Part shown: positions 1-7,556 of the stretch, piece by piece
Numbering within the stretch: position 1 is the first letter of the stretch
Layout of the letters: every line of letters starts with the position of its first letter
Assembly (NCBI RefSeq): GCF_039522585.1
Contig: NZ_BAAADR010000001.1
Origin: Bisbaumannia salifodinae
GTDB lineage: Bacteria > Pseudomonadota > Gammaproteobacteria > Pseudomonadales > Halomonadaceae
DNA: 64,000 bases
Reading direction: 5' to 3' (one strand)
Translations under genes and position numbers: made by a program
Notes under the pieces: generated by a model
Seen by the model: the letters and a program-made list of their open reading frames with translations, nothing else
Told to the model about the DNA's origin: nothing
Databases searched by the model: none

Positions 1-393
1 ATAGCGACGCGTGATCGCCTCGACGGCATCGATCAGCTCGCCCACGGTCACGCGCTGTCCCAGCATGGGACTCATGCCACTGGCGAGATCATCGAGCTCG
101 AAGACGGTACCGCCACGAAAATCGAGATGAGATACCGAGACCTGAGTTTCGCGGCTGATAGCACCCGCGACCTGAGGCAGAGACACTTGAGTGGCGGTAC
201 GTCGCTCCGAGGCCTCGCGCATCTGCTCCAGCCCGGGCACCTGGGTGGGTTGTCGCTCATCCACCAGAGACGGGGAGTCGCTGGCATGGGAGGTAACAGC
301 CAGGCTCATCAGGCCAGCTGCCGTGATGGCAAGAAGCGGAGATCGTGCTGCATTGGCGGCGCTTGGTTGCGCCAGTCCTTTGATTGCGTTCAT
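1..393 (-). CDS. Two-partner secretion outer-membrane transporter, ShlB/FhaC/HecB type (N-terminal part, truncated by window edge)
   Basis: An open minus-strand frame of 131 codons starts at the ATG at 391-393 and has no stop before the window edge. It begins with a long signal peptide: a charged start, then a hydrophobic stretch near residues 20-35 ending in SHA before SDSP. A short helix-like segment (PGLEQMREASERR) follows, then a POTRA_2-like module near residues 90-131 with FRGGTVFELDDL, then a G-x-R-V-T-V-G-E-L stretch and ITRRY at the cut. That layout (signal peptide, linker helix, POTRA) is typical of TpsB transporters, which export large TpsA proteins across the outer membrane. The barrel lies outside the window, so the family call rests on the first POTRA only. 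A YfgM- or BamA-like POTRA protein is less likely. The two repeat lipoprotein genes lie directly upstream on the same strand. Confidence 0.6.
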   Translation of the reverse strand, partial: MNAIKGLAQPSAANAARSPLLAITAAGLMSLAVTSHASDSPSLVDERQPTQVPGLEQMREASERRTATQVSLPQVAGAISRETQVSVSHLDFRGGTVFELDDLASGMSPMLGQRVTVGELIDAVEAITRRY

Positions 394-431
394 ATATCCT
401 TTCCCTGGACCAGTGGCGCTCTTCGGCACCC

Positions 432-460
432 ACTATAATTATTCTTTGCCTTGATTGTAA
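432..460 (-). promoter_or_regulatory. Candidate sigma-70 promoter of the TpsB-like gene, with a flanking inverted repeat
   Basis: On the minus strand TTACAA (455-460) and TATAGT (432-437) are spaced by 17 bases, about 40 bases before the transporter ATG. A perfect 9-base inverted repeat, TATTCTTTG (440-448) and CAAAGAATA (473-481), brackets the -35 box and could be an operator. The DNA is clearly AT-rich against its surroundings. Base pattern only; no experimental support. Confidence 0.4.
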
Positions 461-533
461 GTTAGTATCTACCAAAGAATAGCGACTCACACCAGCCCTA
501 CTGTCAAGAAATGTCCGGCGGTCGACCCTGGCT

Positions 534-559
534 GGCTCCGGGGGATTGCCCCCGGAGCC
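534..559 (-). terminator. Hairpin terminator after the first repeat lipoprotein gene
   Basis: A perfect 11-bp stem (GGCTCCGGGGG / CCCCCGGAGCC) closes a four-base loop just past the stop at 573. There is no U-run, so termination efficiency is uncertain. It separates the lipoprotein gene from the TpsB-like gene. Confidence 0.6.
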
Positions 560-572
560 AAGTGCCACGATC

Positions 573-2450
573 TTAGTCGCTAGCGCCGGACGAACCGCCC
601 AGCAGACCACCACCCCCCAACAGACTGCCGGTCAGGCCATCCACGGTGCCGGTCACCCCACCCAGCAGCCCATCCTCGCTACCGAGCAGACCACTGGTCA
701 GGCCGCCCACCAGCCCCTCATCACCGCCCAGCGAGCCGCCTTCGTCGCCTAGCAGGCCATCGGTCAGGCCCTCCACGGTGCCGGTCACACCACCCAGCAG
801 GCCATCCTCGCTACCGAGCAGGCCGCCAGTCAGACCATCCACGGTTCCGCTCTCACCACCTATCAGGCCACCCAGCAGGCCGCCTTCGTCGCCGAGCAGG
901 CCACCGGTCAGGCCATCCACGCTCCCGGTCACCCCACCCAGCAGGCCGCCTTCGTCGCCGAGCAGACCACCATCACCGCCCAGCAGGCCGCCGGTCAGGC
1001 CATCCACGGTTCCGCTCTCACCACCTATCAGGCCACCCAGCAGGCCGCCTTCGTCGCCGAGCAGACCACCATCACCGCCCAGCAGGCCGCCGGTCAGGCC
1101 ATCCACGGTTCCGCTCTCACCACCTATCAGGCCACCCAGCAAGCCGCCTTCGTCGCCGAGGAGGCCACCATCACCGCCCAGCAGGCCGCCAGTCAGACCA
1201 TCCACGGTTCCGCTCTCACCACCTATCACCCCACCCAGCAAGCCGCCTTCGTCGCCGAGGAGACCGCCGCCACCGCCCAGCAGGCCGCCAGTCAGGCCAT
1301 CCACGCTCCCGGTCACCCCACCCAGCAGGCCGCCTTCGCCGCCGAGCAGACCACCGTTACCGCCCAGCAGGCCACCTTCCAGCAGGTCAGAAGCCTCCCC
1401 GGCAGTCAGCAGGCCACCGGTATCGGCCACCAGCTGCCCCACGCCGCCTAGGGTTCCACCGGGACCACCCAGCAGCGGATCCCGACCGCCCAGGGTGTCA
1501 CCCAACATGACCACGACACCTCCCACCTCGTTAAGCAGGCCATTGGCGACCGGCCCAATCACCAGGGCATCCCCGAGCTGCTGGGTCGTCCCTTCCACGG
1601 AGAGCAATACCGGGCGCACCACCCCCGTCAGCTCGGTCGTAAGGCCGGCCAGATGGCCATTTTCATCGGTCAGGGTGAGCGTCAGTGAGTCGCCCAGGGT
1701 CGATACCGTGGCCCCAAGTTCTCCCACCGTCTGACCCAGGGTGGTAACCAGCCCCGTGGCTTCATCCACTTGCATCAACACCGGCAGGGTATTCAGCGCG
1801 GCCACGGTATCTCCCAGGGTGCCCACGGCGTGACCGGCATCACCCACGGTGCCGGTAACACCACCGAGAGTCGTCCCCAGGGCATTGTCATTGGTGACAT
1901 AGCTACCCAAGCCATCCCGCAGGCCACTGGCCAAGGTATTTACCCCGCTCCCCAAATGGACCAGCACCTCGCCACCACCATCGGTCATCGAGCCAATCAG
2001 CGGAAGCTCCTGCTGGCTGATCCCCTCACCGAGCACGGTAACGGTATCACCTGCCCCATCGCCGGCATCAGCGGTGTCCTGGACCATCCTCTCCAGTACG
2101 GTAAGGCCAGCCTGGTCACCATCATCGCCGCCGCCGTTATCGCCGCCGCCATCATCGCCACCGCCGCCATCATCGCCGCCGCCGTTATCGCCGCCGCCAT
2201 CATCGCCGCCACCATCATCGCCGCCGCCGTTATCACCACCGCCGTTATCACCACCGCCGTTATCGCCGCCGCCATCATCGCCGCCGCCATCATCGCCGCC
2301 GCCGTTATCACCACCGCCGTTATCTCCCCCATCCGCAATACCGCCATCACTCGAAGGCAATGTTAGTGTTGAACTCCCGCTGCAACCGGCCATTGAAATA
2401 GCAGCGACAAGCACGGCCAGGGGAAATAGACGAGTTCCTTTAATATTCAT
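573..2450 (-). CDS. Gly/Leu-repeat outer-membrane lipoprotein (collagen-like repeat protein), paralogue 1
   Basis: This 625-residue protein starts with a lipoprotein signal ending in SMAGC; Ser after the Cys suggests outer-membrane sorting. Residues about 38-110 are a flexible, very acidic linker of GGGDN/GGGDD units. Residues about 115-330 are a conserved region rich in V-x-x-LG and TLG motifs, shared closely with the neighbour at 2714-4492. The rest is a 33-residue repeat array (GGLLGDEGGLLGG, GESGTVDGLTGG). AAAGGA sits six to eight bases before the ATG. Proteins of this composition are often labelled collagen-like triple-helix repeat proteins, but the repeats here are not strict Gly-X-Y, so I treat that only as a label. 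Function is unknown; a surface spacer or adhesive stalk is a guess. Long open frames on the other strand are shadows of the repeat. Confidence 0.8.
   Translation of the reverse strand: MNIKGTRLFPLAVLVAAISMAGCSGSSTLTLPSSDGGIADGGDNGGGDNGGGDDGGGDDGGGDNGGGDNGGGDNGGGDDGGGDDGGGDNGGGDDGGGGDDGGGDNGGGDDGDQAGLTVLERMVQDTADAGDGAGDTVTVLGEGISQQELPLIGSMTDGGGEVLVHLGSGVNTLASGLRDGLGSYVTNDNALGTTLGGVTGTVGDAGHAVGTLGDTVAALNTLPVLMQVDEATGLVTTLGQTVGELGATVSTLGDSLTLTLTDENGHLAGLTTELTGVVRPVLLSVEGTTQQLGDALVIGPVANGLLNEVGGVVVMLGDTLGGRDPLLGGPGGTLGGVGQLVADTGGLLTAGEASDLLEGGLLGGNGGLLGGEGGLLGGVTGSVDGLTGGLLGGGGGLLGDEGGLLGGVIGGESGTVDGLTGGLLGGDGGLLGDEGGLLGGLIGGESGTVDGLTGGLLGGDGGLLGDEGGLLGGLIGGESGTVDGLTGGLLGGDGGLLGDEGGLLGGVTGSVDGLTGGLLGDEGGLLGGLIGGESGTVDGLTGGLLGSEDGLLGGVTGTVEGLTDGLLGDEGGSLGGDEGLVGGLTSGLLGSEDGLLGGVTGTVDGLTGSLLGGGGLLGGSSGASD
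991..1386 (-). repeat. Four tandem 99-bp in-frame repeats
   Basis: The motif gtcaggccatccac recurs with an exact 99-base period, with units starting at 991, 1090, 1189 and 1288. Each encodes 33 residues of the lipoprotein stalk. Units differ by only a few bases, and less regular copies continue on both sides. The period is a multiple of three, so copy-number change would keep the frame. Confidence 0.85.
2119..2332 (-). repeat. Microsatellite encoding the acidic Gly linker
   Basis: Degenerate 12- and 15-base units reading as GGGDN or GGGDD on the minus strand make up this stretch. The paralogue has a shorter version near 4260-4375. Runs of Gly with Asp/Asn suggest a disordered, possibly cation-binding spacer between the lipid anchor and the rest. 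Confidence 0.7.
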
Positions 2451-2674
2451 GGCAGTTTCCTTTGAATGACATCCCTATCCTTCGCCGAGCAGCTCACGGA
2501 CTCGACGAAGAACAACAGCAGCATATTTATTACTTATTATTTATATCGCCAAGAATCAGAGATCTCTTACAAGAGACAGGATCAATAGCCCAAGCGAATC
2601 ACCAGCCAGAAACTTACAGCGACAGTGATATTCAAGGGCAAACCATCAGGCTCTCTGACTCGAAGGCACGAAGA

Positions 2675-2707
2675 GAAGAGGTGGCGGAGTCACTCCGCCA
2701 CCTCTTC
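2675..2707 (-). terminator. Hairpin terminator after the second repeat lipoprotein gene
   Basis: A long near-perfect palindrome (GAAGAGGTGGCGGA / TCCGCCACCTCTTC) lies seven bases past the stop at 2714. The minus-strand continuation is pyrimidine-rich (TCTCTTCG). It marks the two lipoprotein genes as separate units. Confidence 0.65.
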
Positions 2708-2713
2708 CATTTA

Positions 2714-4492
2714 TCACTTCCCTCCAAGCAATCCCCCGCCGAGCAGCCCCCCGCCGAGAAGGCCATCATCGCTACCCAACAGACCGCCGACCACTCCATC
2801 CACGGTATCGGTCACGCCGCCTAGCAGACCGCCTTCCACACTCCCTTCCACACTGCCTTCCGCACCTCCTTCCACGCTACCGCTAACACTGCCGGTCACG
2901 CTGCCCAGCAGGCCGCCGCCCACTAGCCCCTCATCACCGCCTAGCAAGCCGCCTTCGTCGCCAAGCAGGCCGCCTGTCAGGCCATCCACGGTACCGGTCA
3001 CACCACCCAGCAGGCCAGCATCGCCGCCGAGCAGACCACCGTCGCCATCCAGCAGGCCACCAGTCAGGCCATCCACGGTGCCGGTCACACCACCCAGCAG
3101 GCCAGCATCGCCGCCGAGCAGACCACCGTCGCCATCCAGCAGGCCGCCGGTCAGGCCATCCACGGTGCCGGTCACCCCGCCCAGCAGGCCAGCATCGCCG
3201 CTGAGCAGGCCGCCGTCGCCATCCAGCAGGCCGCCGGTCAGGCCATCCACGGTGCCGGTCACCCCGCCCAGCAGGCCAGCATCGCCGCCGAGCAGGCCGC
3301 CGTCGCCATCCAGCAGGCCACCAGTCAGGCCATCCACGGTGCCGGTCACACCACCCAGCAGGCCAGCATCGCCGCCGAGCAGGCCGCCGTCGCCATCCAG
3401 CAGGCCGCCGGTCAGGCCACCTTCACCGCCCAACAGGTCGCCGGTCAGCCCACCCAGCAAGCCTCCATCATTGCTCAGCAGGCCACCCACGAGCCCGGCC
3501 TCACTGCCCAGCAGACCGCCATCCAAGAGGCCTCCATCGCCCCCCGCGGTCAGCAACCCACCGAGGTCGCCCACCAGGTTGCCGGCACCGGTTACCGTGC
3601 CACCCAGGCCGGCGAGCTGTGGGTCCTTGCCACCCAGGGTCCCTCCCAGGTCAACCACCACGCCGCCCACTTGTCCCAGCAGGTCATTGGCCACCGGCCC
3701 CACGATCAACGCATCGCCAAGGTGTTGCGTGGTGCCCTCGACAGAAACGAGAACCGGGCGCACCACCGCACTCAGCTCACTGGTCAAGCCGGCCAGATGG
3801 CCATTCTCGTCGGTCAAGGTCAGGGTCAGCACATCACCGACGCCGGTCACGGTTGCCCCCAGGTCGCCAACGGTCTTGCCAAGCGTCGTCACCAAGCCGG
3901 TAGTGGCATCGACCTGCATCAACACAGGCAGGGTGTTAAGTGCTTCGACGGTATCGCCAAGGGCCCCCACGGCCCGCCCGCTATCGGAGACGGTACCGGT
4001 GGCACCGGCCAGCGTCGTACCCAAGGCATTGTCGTTCTCGGTAAAGCTGCCCAGTCCATCCCTCAGGCCGTCAGAGAGGCTGTTAACGCCATCCCCCAGA
4101 TGCACCAGGACCTGGCCTGTGCCGTCGGTAACACCACCGACCAACGGGATCTCCTGCTGACTCAAGCCGTCGCCGAGCACCACGACGCTATCCCCCAGCC
4201 CCTGAGTGACATCGCTGGTGTCTTGAACAACTTGCTCGATACTGCCACCGGCCACCTGACCATTATCGCCGCCGCCGTTATCGCCACCACCGCCGTTATC
4301 GCCGCCGCCGTTATAGCTACCGCCGCCGTTATCGCCGCCGCCGTTATAGCTACCGCCGCCATTGCCACCACCGCCAGCGCTATCGTTTCCACCGCCCGGA
4401 ACGGTCAAGTTGCTACTTCCGCTGCAACCGGCAAGAGAGATGGCGGCCACCAGGGCAGCCAGAGGAAGAAGACGAGTTCCCTTCGCACGCAT
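2714..4492 (-). CDS. Gly/Leu-repeat outer-membrane lipoprotein, paralogue 2
   Basis: At 592 residues this is a clear paralogue of the next gene downstream. It has the same signal (SLAGC then SGSS), a shorter acidic linker (GGGSYNGGGDNGGG), and the same conserved region of about 210 residues, including NDNALGTTL, NTLPVLMQVD and LTLTLTDENGHLAGLT. A 29-residue repeat array follows (GGLLDGDGGLLGGDAGLLGG, TGTVDGLT). The tail ends in GGGLLGGGLLGGK. GAGGAT precedes the ATG at the right distance. Conserved N-terminal halves with repeat arrays of different period point to an old duplication followed by separate repeat homogenisation. The role is unknown. Position next to a TpsB-like gene and an AraC regulator suggests a surface function, but that is inference. 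Confidence 0.8.
   Translation of the reverse strand: MRAKGTRLLPLAALVAAISLAGCSGSSNLTVPGGGNDSAGGGGNGGGSYNGGGDNGGGSYNGGGDNGGGGDNGGGDNGQVAGGSIEQVVQDTSDVTQGLGDSVVVLGDGLSQQEIPLVGGVTDGTGQVLVHLGDGVNSLSDGLRDGLGSFTENDNALGTTLAGATGTVSDSGRAVGALGDTVEALNTLPVLMQVDATTGLVTTLGKTVGDLGATVTGVGDVLTLTLTDENGHLAGLTSELSAVVRPVLVSVEGTTQHLGDALIVGPVANDLLGQVGGVVVDLGGTLGGKDPQLAGLGGTVTGAGNLVGDLGGLLTAGGDGGLLDGGLLGSEAGLVGGLLSNDGGLLGGLTGDLLGGEGGLTGGLLDGDGGLLGGDAGLLGGVTGTVDGLTGGLLDGDGGLLGGDAGLLGGVTGTVDGLTGGLLDGDGGLLSGDAGLLGGVTGTVDGLTGGLLDGDGGLLGGDAGLLGGVTGTVDGLTGGLLDGDGGLLGGDAGLLGGVTGTVDGLTGGLLGDEGGLLGGDEGLVGGGLLGSVTGSVSGSVEGGAEGSVEGSVEGGLLGGVTDTVDGVVGGLLGSDDGLLGGGLLGGGLLGGK
2976..3410 (-). repeat. Five tandem 87-bp in-frame repeats
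   Basis: The anchor gtcaggcca begins at 2976, 3063, 3150, 3237, 3324 and 3411, an exact 87-base (29-codon) period. Units are nearly identical at the DNA level. The neighbouring paralogue uses 99 bases, so each array is being homogenised on its own. Confidence 0.85.
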
Positions 4493-4814
4493 AACGCTAT
4501 CCTCACTGATTCATTATTGGGGGTTTTGCTGTGAGCTAAGCGTATGCCGACATCGCGCCATTCAGAAAGGCACGGGACAAGAAGTTGAGATATGGCTTAC
4601 ACGCCAGAGAGAGGAGGGACTACGTCACTCCTCACAGTTAGGTCATGGTATTTTCCACCCACTAATTATCAAATAAAAAAGCAATGACTGCTTTGCAGTT
4701 CCAACAACCCTCTCGCTCCTGTGGAACCACACCTCCTGAGCTCCTTAACCAGTATCTCCTTCAAGTGCCGAGAGACTCGGCCTGCCAGAAAAATGAAGAA
4801 AACAAGACGAGTGG
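4493..4814. other. AT-rich intergenic region between the lipoprotein genes and the AraC-type gene
   Basis: About 320 bases without a convincing gene, much more AT-rich than the flanks (for example ctaattatcaaataaaaaa near 4660). It must hold the divergent start signals of both flanking genes. A small stem, AAAGCA/TGCTTT, lies at about 4678-4693. I could not fix a promoter with confidence. Confidence 0.5.
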
Positions 4815-5663
4815 GTGACAAGTGTCCAAAAAGACAGAGTCAATAATCCTATGATGCTCGACGACAGAGTAACCGCCGAGATTCGCGCTGCAGAACTCTG
4901 GCTGGACAATACCACCACCCAGGCCTGCACCATCAGCGAGCTGGCCACTTACCTGGGCTATTCGGAGTCCCATATCCGGCGGCATTTTCTCCGGCACTTC
5001 GGCATGGGACCGGCCCGCTACCGCAATACCCTTCGCCTGGAGCGGACGGCCAGCCTGCTGCTTCGCAGCCGTGCTCGAGTCATCGATATCGCCACGAGCT
5101 GCGGGTTTCGTAGCCACGCCATCTTCAGCCGCGCCTTCCAGCACCACTTTGGCATCAGCCCCTCGGGGTTTCGTCGCCGTCATGACACGCCGGCGACAAA
5201 GGGTCCGCACCATACTGTCAGCGTGGCGCAACGGCCAGCCATCTCCCTATGGGCCATTCGCCATTATGGCCTCCCTAACCCCCCGTCACTACCGCACCTA
5301 TGGCAGCAGTATCGAGGCATCCCCTCCACCCCCAAGGCGCCCCTCCTGGAAGGCGCCGCTTTCCTGCTGCCGGATGACCCCGCTATCACCCCGAGGCATC
5401 GTCAGCGCGTCGATATCGGACTCCAGGGCACCCATCCCTGGCCACCGAGCCCCTATCACCGCCGCCTCACCTGCCCCGGCACCCTGGCCGCCTCGATAGC
5501 CTTCGATGATCTGGCGCTGCTGCCCATCCTGCATGCCTATCTACTCGATCACTGGTTGCCTCACCAGCCATGGGCCTATAACGCCGATCCCGTGCGAGTC
5601 ATTCAGCATGGGCAGCCCCAACACTTCGAGCTGCAGCTGCCCCTCGACCGCGGCGAGCCCTGA
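4815..5663 (+). CDS. AraC-family transcriptional regulator with N-terminal HTH
   Basis: The DNA-binding module is at the N-terminus, as in the MarA/SoxS/Rob group: first helix-turn-helix ISELATYLGYSESHIRRHF (residues about 39-58), second VIDIATSCGFRSHAIFSRAF, then FGISPSGFRRR. About 150 further residues follow without a motif I recognise with confidence; a GyrI-like effector domain as in Rob is possible. The start is uncertain. A GTG at 4815 gives 282 residues, while the tandem ATGs at 4851/4854 give about 270 and already include the whole HTH; neither has a strong Shine-Dalgarno sequence. It is divergent from the repeat lipoprotein genes, so it may control them, but no operator is proven. 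Confidence 0.8.
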   Translation: MTSVQKDRVNNPMMLDDRVTAEIRAAELWLDNTTTQACTISELATYLGYSESHIRRHFLRHFGMGPARYRNTLRLERTASLLLRSRARVIDIATSCGFRSHAIFSRAFQHHFGISPSGFRRRHDTPATKGPHHTVSVAQRPAISLWAIRHYGLPNPPSLPHLWQQYRGIPSTPKAPLLEGAAFLLPDDPAITPRHRQRVDIGLQGTHPWPPSPYHRRLTCPGTLAASIAFDDLALLPILHAYLLDHWLPHQPWAYNADPVRVIQHGQPQHFELQLPLDRGEP

Positions 5664-5682
5664 GCCATCAGACGCATAAAGC

Positions 5683-5710
5683 AAGACCCCCTGCCGAGGC
5701 AGAGGGTCTT
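5683..5710. terminator. Bidirectional hairpin between convergent genes
   Basis: AAGACCC-CTGCC pairs with GGCAG-GGGTCTT, with one internal mismatch, between the AraC-type gene (ends 5663) and the lpp-like gene (ends 5770). It could serve both strands. Confidence 0.6.
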
Positions 5711-5769
5711 GAACAGGCGGGATGCCTGAAGCAACGCACCGGGATGCCAGTGCCCTGCTGGTACAAGCA

Positions 5770-6033
5770 TTACTTGTACATGGAACGCTCGAACATGCGG
5801 TTCATCTCTTCACGGTTCTGCTGAGACATCTGCAGGGCCGCTTGAGCGTCACGCTGAGCCTGGTTGGCGGTGTTCTGAGCCTGGGTGGCGATGCTGCGAG
5901 CCTCGGCCGCGTCGGCCTGAGCGGACTCGGCAGTCATGCGCACTTCTTCCAGGGCGCTGGTAGATGCACAGCCAGCCAGGATGGCCAGGGAGGCTGCAGC
6001 AGCGGTCAGCTTCAGAGTGCTCTTGAGGGTCAT
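5770..6033 (-). CDS. lpp: Lpp/OprI-type major outer-membrane lipoprotein
   Basis: An 87-residue lipoprotein with a signal ending LAILAGC, Ala-Ser after Cys, then a continuous Ala-rich coiled coil and a C-terminal MYK. The terminal Lys is the residue that links Lpp to peptidoglycan in E. coli. The family anchors the outer membrane to the wall as a trimer. The ATG at 6031-6033 is preceded by AAGGAG; a longer in-frame reading to 6111 would put 26 unlikely residues before the signal peptide. A perfect TATAAT lies upstream at 6188-6193 (minus), as expected for an abundant protein. The L,D-transpeptidase gene next door is a possible crosslinking partner. Confidence 0.88.
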   Translation of the reverse strand: MTLKSTLKLTAAAASLAILAGCASTSALEEVRMTAESAQADAAEARSIATQAQNTANQAQRDAQAALQMSQQNREEMNRMFERSMYK

Positions 6034-6187
6034 AACGTTCTCCTTGAGGGTCTTCCTTGGTTTAGCCCGGGTCGGACAAGGTCCGATTCCCTGGGCAGGT
6101 CTGCTTGCCACCGAAGCGAGTCATCTCGCCTTCCACTTCGGTCAGCGTGACCATAACGGCCAAGCCGTCTTAGTCAAACGCCGTTTT

Positions 6188-6193
6188 ATTATA
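6188..6193 (-). promoter_or_regulatory. Candidate -10 box for the lpp-like gene
   Basis: A perfect TATAAT on the minus strand about 155 bases before the lpp ATG. No -35 with 16-18 spacing is convincing; TAGACA is only 13 bases away. A short inverted repeat GTAGT/ACTAC lies just upstream. Confidence 0.35.
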
Positions 6194-6244
6194 GACGTAG
6201 TGCCTTTGTCTACTACAGAAGTTCTTGGTTTCACGATCCTTAGC

Positions 6245-6838
6245 CTAGCGGATCACTACCCGCGTGCCAATGTCGACCAGTTGCGACAGGCGCTCGATCT
6301 GCTCGTTGGTCACCGCCACGCACCCCTGGGTCCAGTGGAACTGCTGATGGATGCCGGGATCGCCCTCTCCCAGGCCATGGATGCCGATATAGCCTCCCAG
6401 GATGGTGTCCTGGGGAGGACGACCATGGCGTCGCAGGTAGGCGAAATAGTCGTCGTACTCTGCCCGGCTCATGACCCCGGCATTAAGGGCATCGCGGGCA
6501 TGCCAGGGGGTCGGGTAGTCGAGCCCCATGAAGATATGGAACGGGCTCTCGAAATTGAAGCGATCGATGTGGAATTCCCCGGTGGGCGTGCGACGGTCAC
6601 CGCGGGTACGGATGGGTGCCGCACCGGCCCGCCCCAGAGAGACCGGATGCATCCGCTCCAGCTCGCGATACCCGCGGTAGACGAAAAGAGTGGAGCTACG
6701 ATCATCCACCAATAGCCACAGTTCGTTGTCATGGCGCGGCGCGAAACGCTCCTCGAGATCGACCAGGCTGGCCTGGGCCGTCGCCATCAGCAGACACAGC
6801 ACCCCCATCAGGGCGACGATGCGAAGCAGGTAACGCAT
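6245..6838 (-). CDS. L,D-transpeptidase (YkuD/ErfK domain, YafK-like)
   Basis: The 197-residue protein has a Sec signal peptide (LLRIVALMGVLCLLMATAQA). Its YkuD domain starts at LWLLVDDRSSTLFVYRG, has RRTPTGEFHIDRF in the middle, and ends with IGIHGLG and HWTQGCVAV, giving the catalytic His and Cys of the H-x-G ... S/T-x-G-C pattern. Such periplasmic enzymes form 3-3 peptidoglycan crosslinks, join Lpp to the wall, or cut that bond. Which of these applies cannot be read from sequence. The neighbouring lpp-like gene makes Lpp attachment or removal attractive. Start chosen at the ATG 6836-6838 with AGAGAG upstream. Confidence 0.88.
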   Translation of the reverse strand: MRYLLRIVALMGVLCLLMATAQASLVDLEERFAPRHDNELWLLVDDRSSTLFVYRGYRELERMHPVSLGRAGAAPIRTRGDRRTPTGEFHIDRFNFESPFHIFMGLDYPTPWHARDALNAGVMSRAEYDDYFAYLRRHGRPPQDTILGGYIGIHGLGEGDPGIHQQFHWTQGCVAVTNEQIERLSQLVDIGTRVVIR

Positions 6839-6871
6839 TCGAGACTCTCTTGCAGTAATAGAAAGCGGACC

Positions 6872-6888
6872 CGGGCGCTTCGCGCCCG
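6872..6888 (-). terminator. Hairpin terminator after the GIY-YIG-like gene
   Basis: CGGGCGC/GCGCCCG with a three-base loop. The minus-strand continuation includes CTTTCTATT. It separates the GIY-YIG-like gene from the L,D-transpeptidase gene. Confidence 0.6.
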
Positions 6889-6923
6889 AGCGGAATCACC
6901 GCGTATCCTATCACCCTCCGGGC

Positions 6924-7367
6924 TCAGGTCACTCCGCTTTTCCCTTCAGGGGAGACGATAAAGTGATTGTTGAGTAGCCGCGTCTTCCCGGAAAGCACCA
7001 TCTCGGTCTCATCGAAGGTGAAGGTCTCGATGGCCTCACGCTCATTGGCCAGAGGGCGGTGCTCATGAATCAGGGCCGCGGCACAGCGCTCGCGCATGGT
7101 GTAATAGACCACCCCGATGCTGTAGCACAGTTCCTCGTTATCACCCAGCTTGGCGAGCCAGCGCTCACGGGTCTCGTGGTGAGCAATGGCGTAGTTCACG
7201 TTGCGCGACTCGCCAATATAGATCAGCCGATGCAGGGAATAGTCGCCGGTCGCCGCATCGTACTCCCCGCCATAGACACAGAAGACTCCCCCATCGTTAG
7301 GGATCTCCGTGCGATTGGCATCCCGCCAATAGCCAATCAACTCCAGCGAAAGATACTGTCTCGACAT
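6924..7367 (-). CDS. GIY-YIG-like domain protein, probably catalytically inactive
   Basis: A 147-residue single-domain protein. GVFCVYGG (the GIY strand) and LIYIGES (the YIG strand) are clear, followed by NVNYAIAHHETRERW and RERCAAALIHEHRPLAN, which match the helix and closing segment of small stand-alone GIY-YIG proteins. In the relatives I know, the helix carries an Arg (NVNERI type) and the closing segment a Glu (AEAALI type) that act in catalysis. Here both are Ala, so nuclease activity is doubtful and a binding role is possible. The start at 7365-7367 has TAAGGAGAAGG upstream; an in-frame extension to 7403 adds 12 unlikely residues. Confidence 0.7.
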   Translation of the reverse strand: MSRQYLSLELIGYWRDANRTEIPNDGGVFCVYGGEYDAATGDYSLHRLIYIGESRNVNYAIAHHETRERWLAKLGDNEELCYSIGVVYYTMRERCAAALIHEHRPLANEREAIETFTFDETEMVLSGKTRLLNNHFIVSPEGKSGVT

Positions 7368-7509
7368 AACCTTCTCCTTAGGCCCAGAAGCGATGGGCGC
7401 CATGCTAACGCCCCCGGACGGGCGCTCTCCTTTTATCCCAGCAAAGCTTGGTCAAACGCGCCAGCCAGTCCCTCAACCCTTTATCACCCCCGCGCACCCA
7501 AAACGACGC

Positions 7510-7528
7510 CGCCGCCCAGAAGGCGGCG
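7510..7528 (-). terminator. Rho-independent terminator after the 79-residue gene
   Basis: CGCCGCC/GGCGGCG with a five-base loop. The minus strand continues GGCGTCGTTTTGG, giving a short U-run. Confidence 0.7.
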
Positions 7529-7556
7529 ACAAGATCACGCAGGCGGGCAGGACGGG

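Noticed and set aside
646..1734. Pro/Ser-rich plus-strand frames over the repeat lipoproteins
   Set aside because: They are the reverse reading of the Gly/Leu/Asp repeats, without start signals or a signal peptide.
991..3410. Repeat arrays as a CRISPR candidate
   Set aside because: Units are contiguous and in frame, with no unique spacers and no cas genes.
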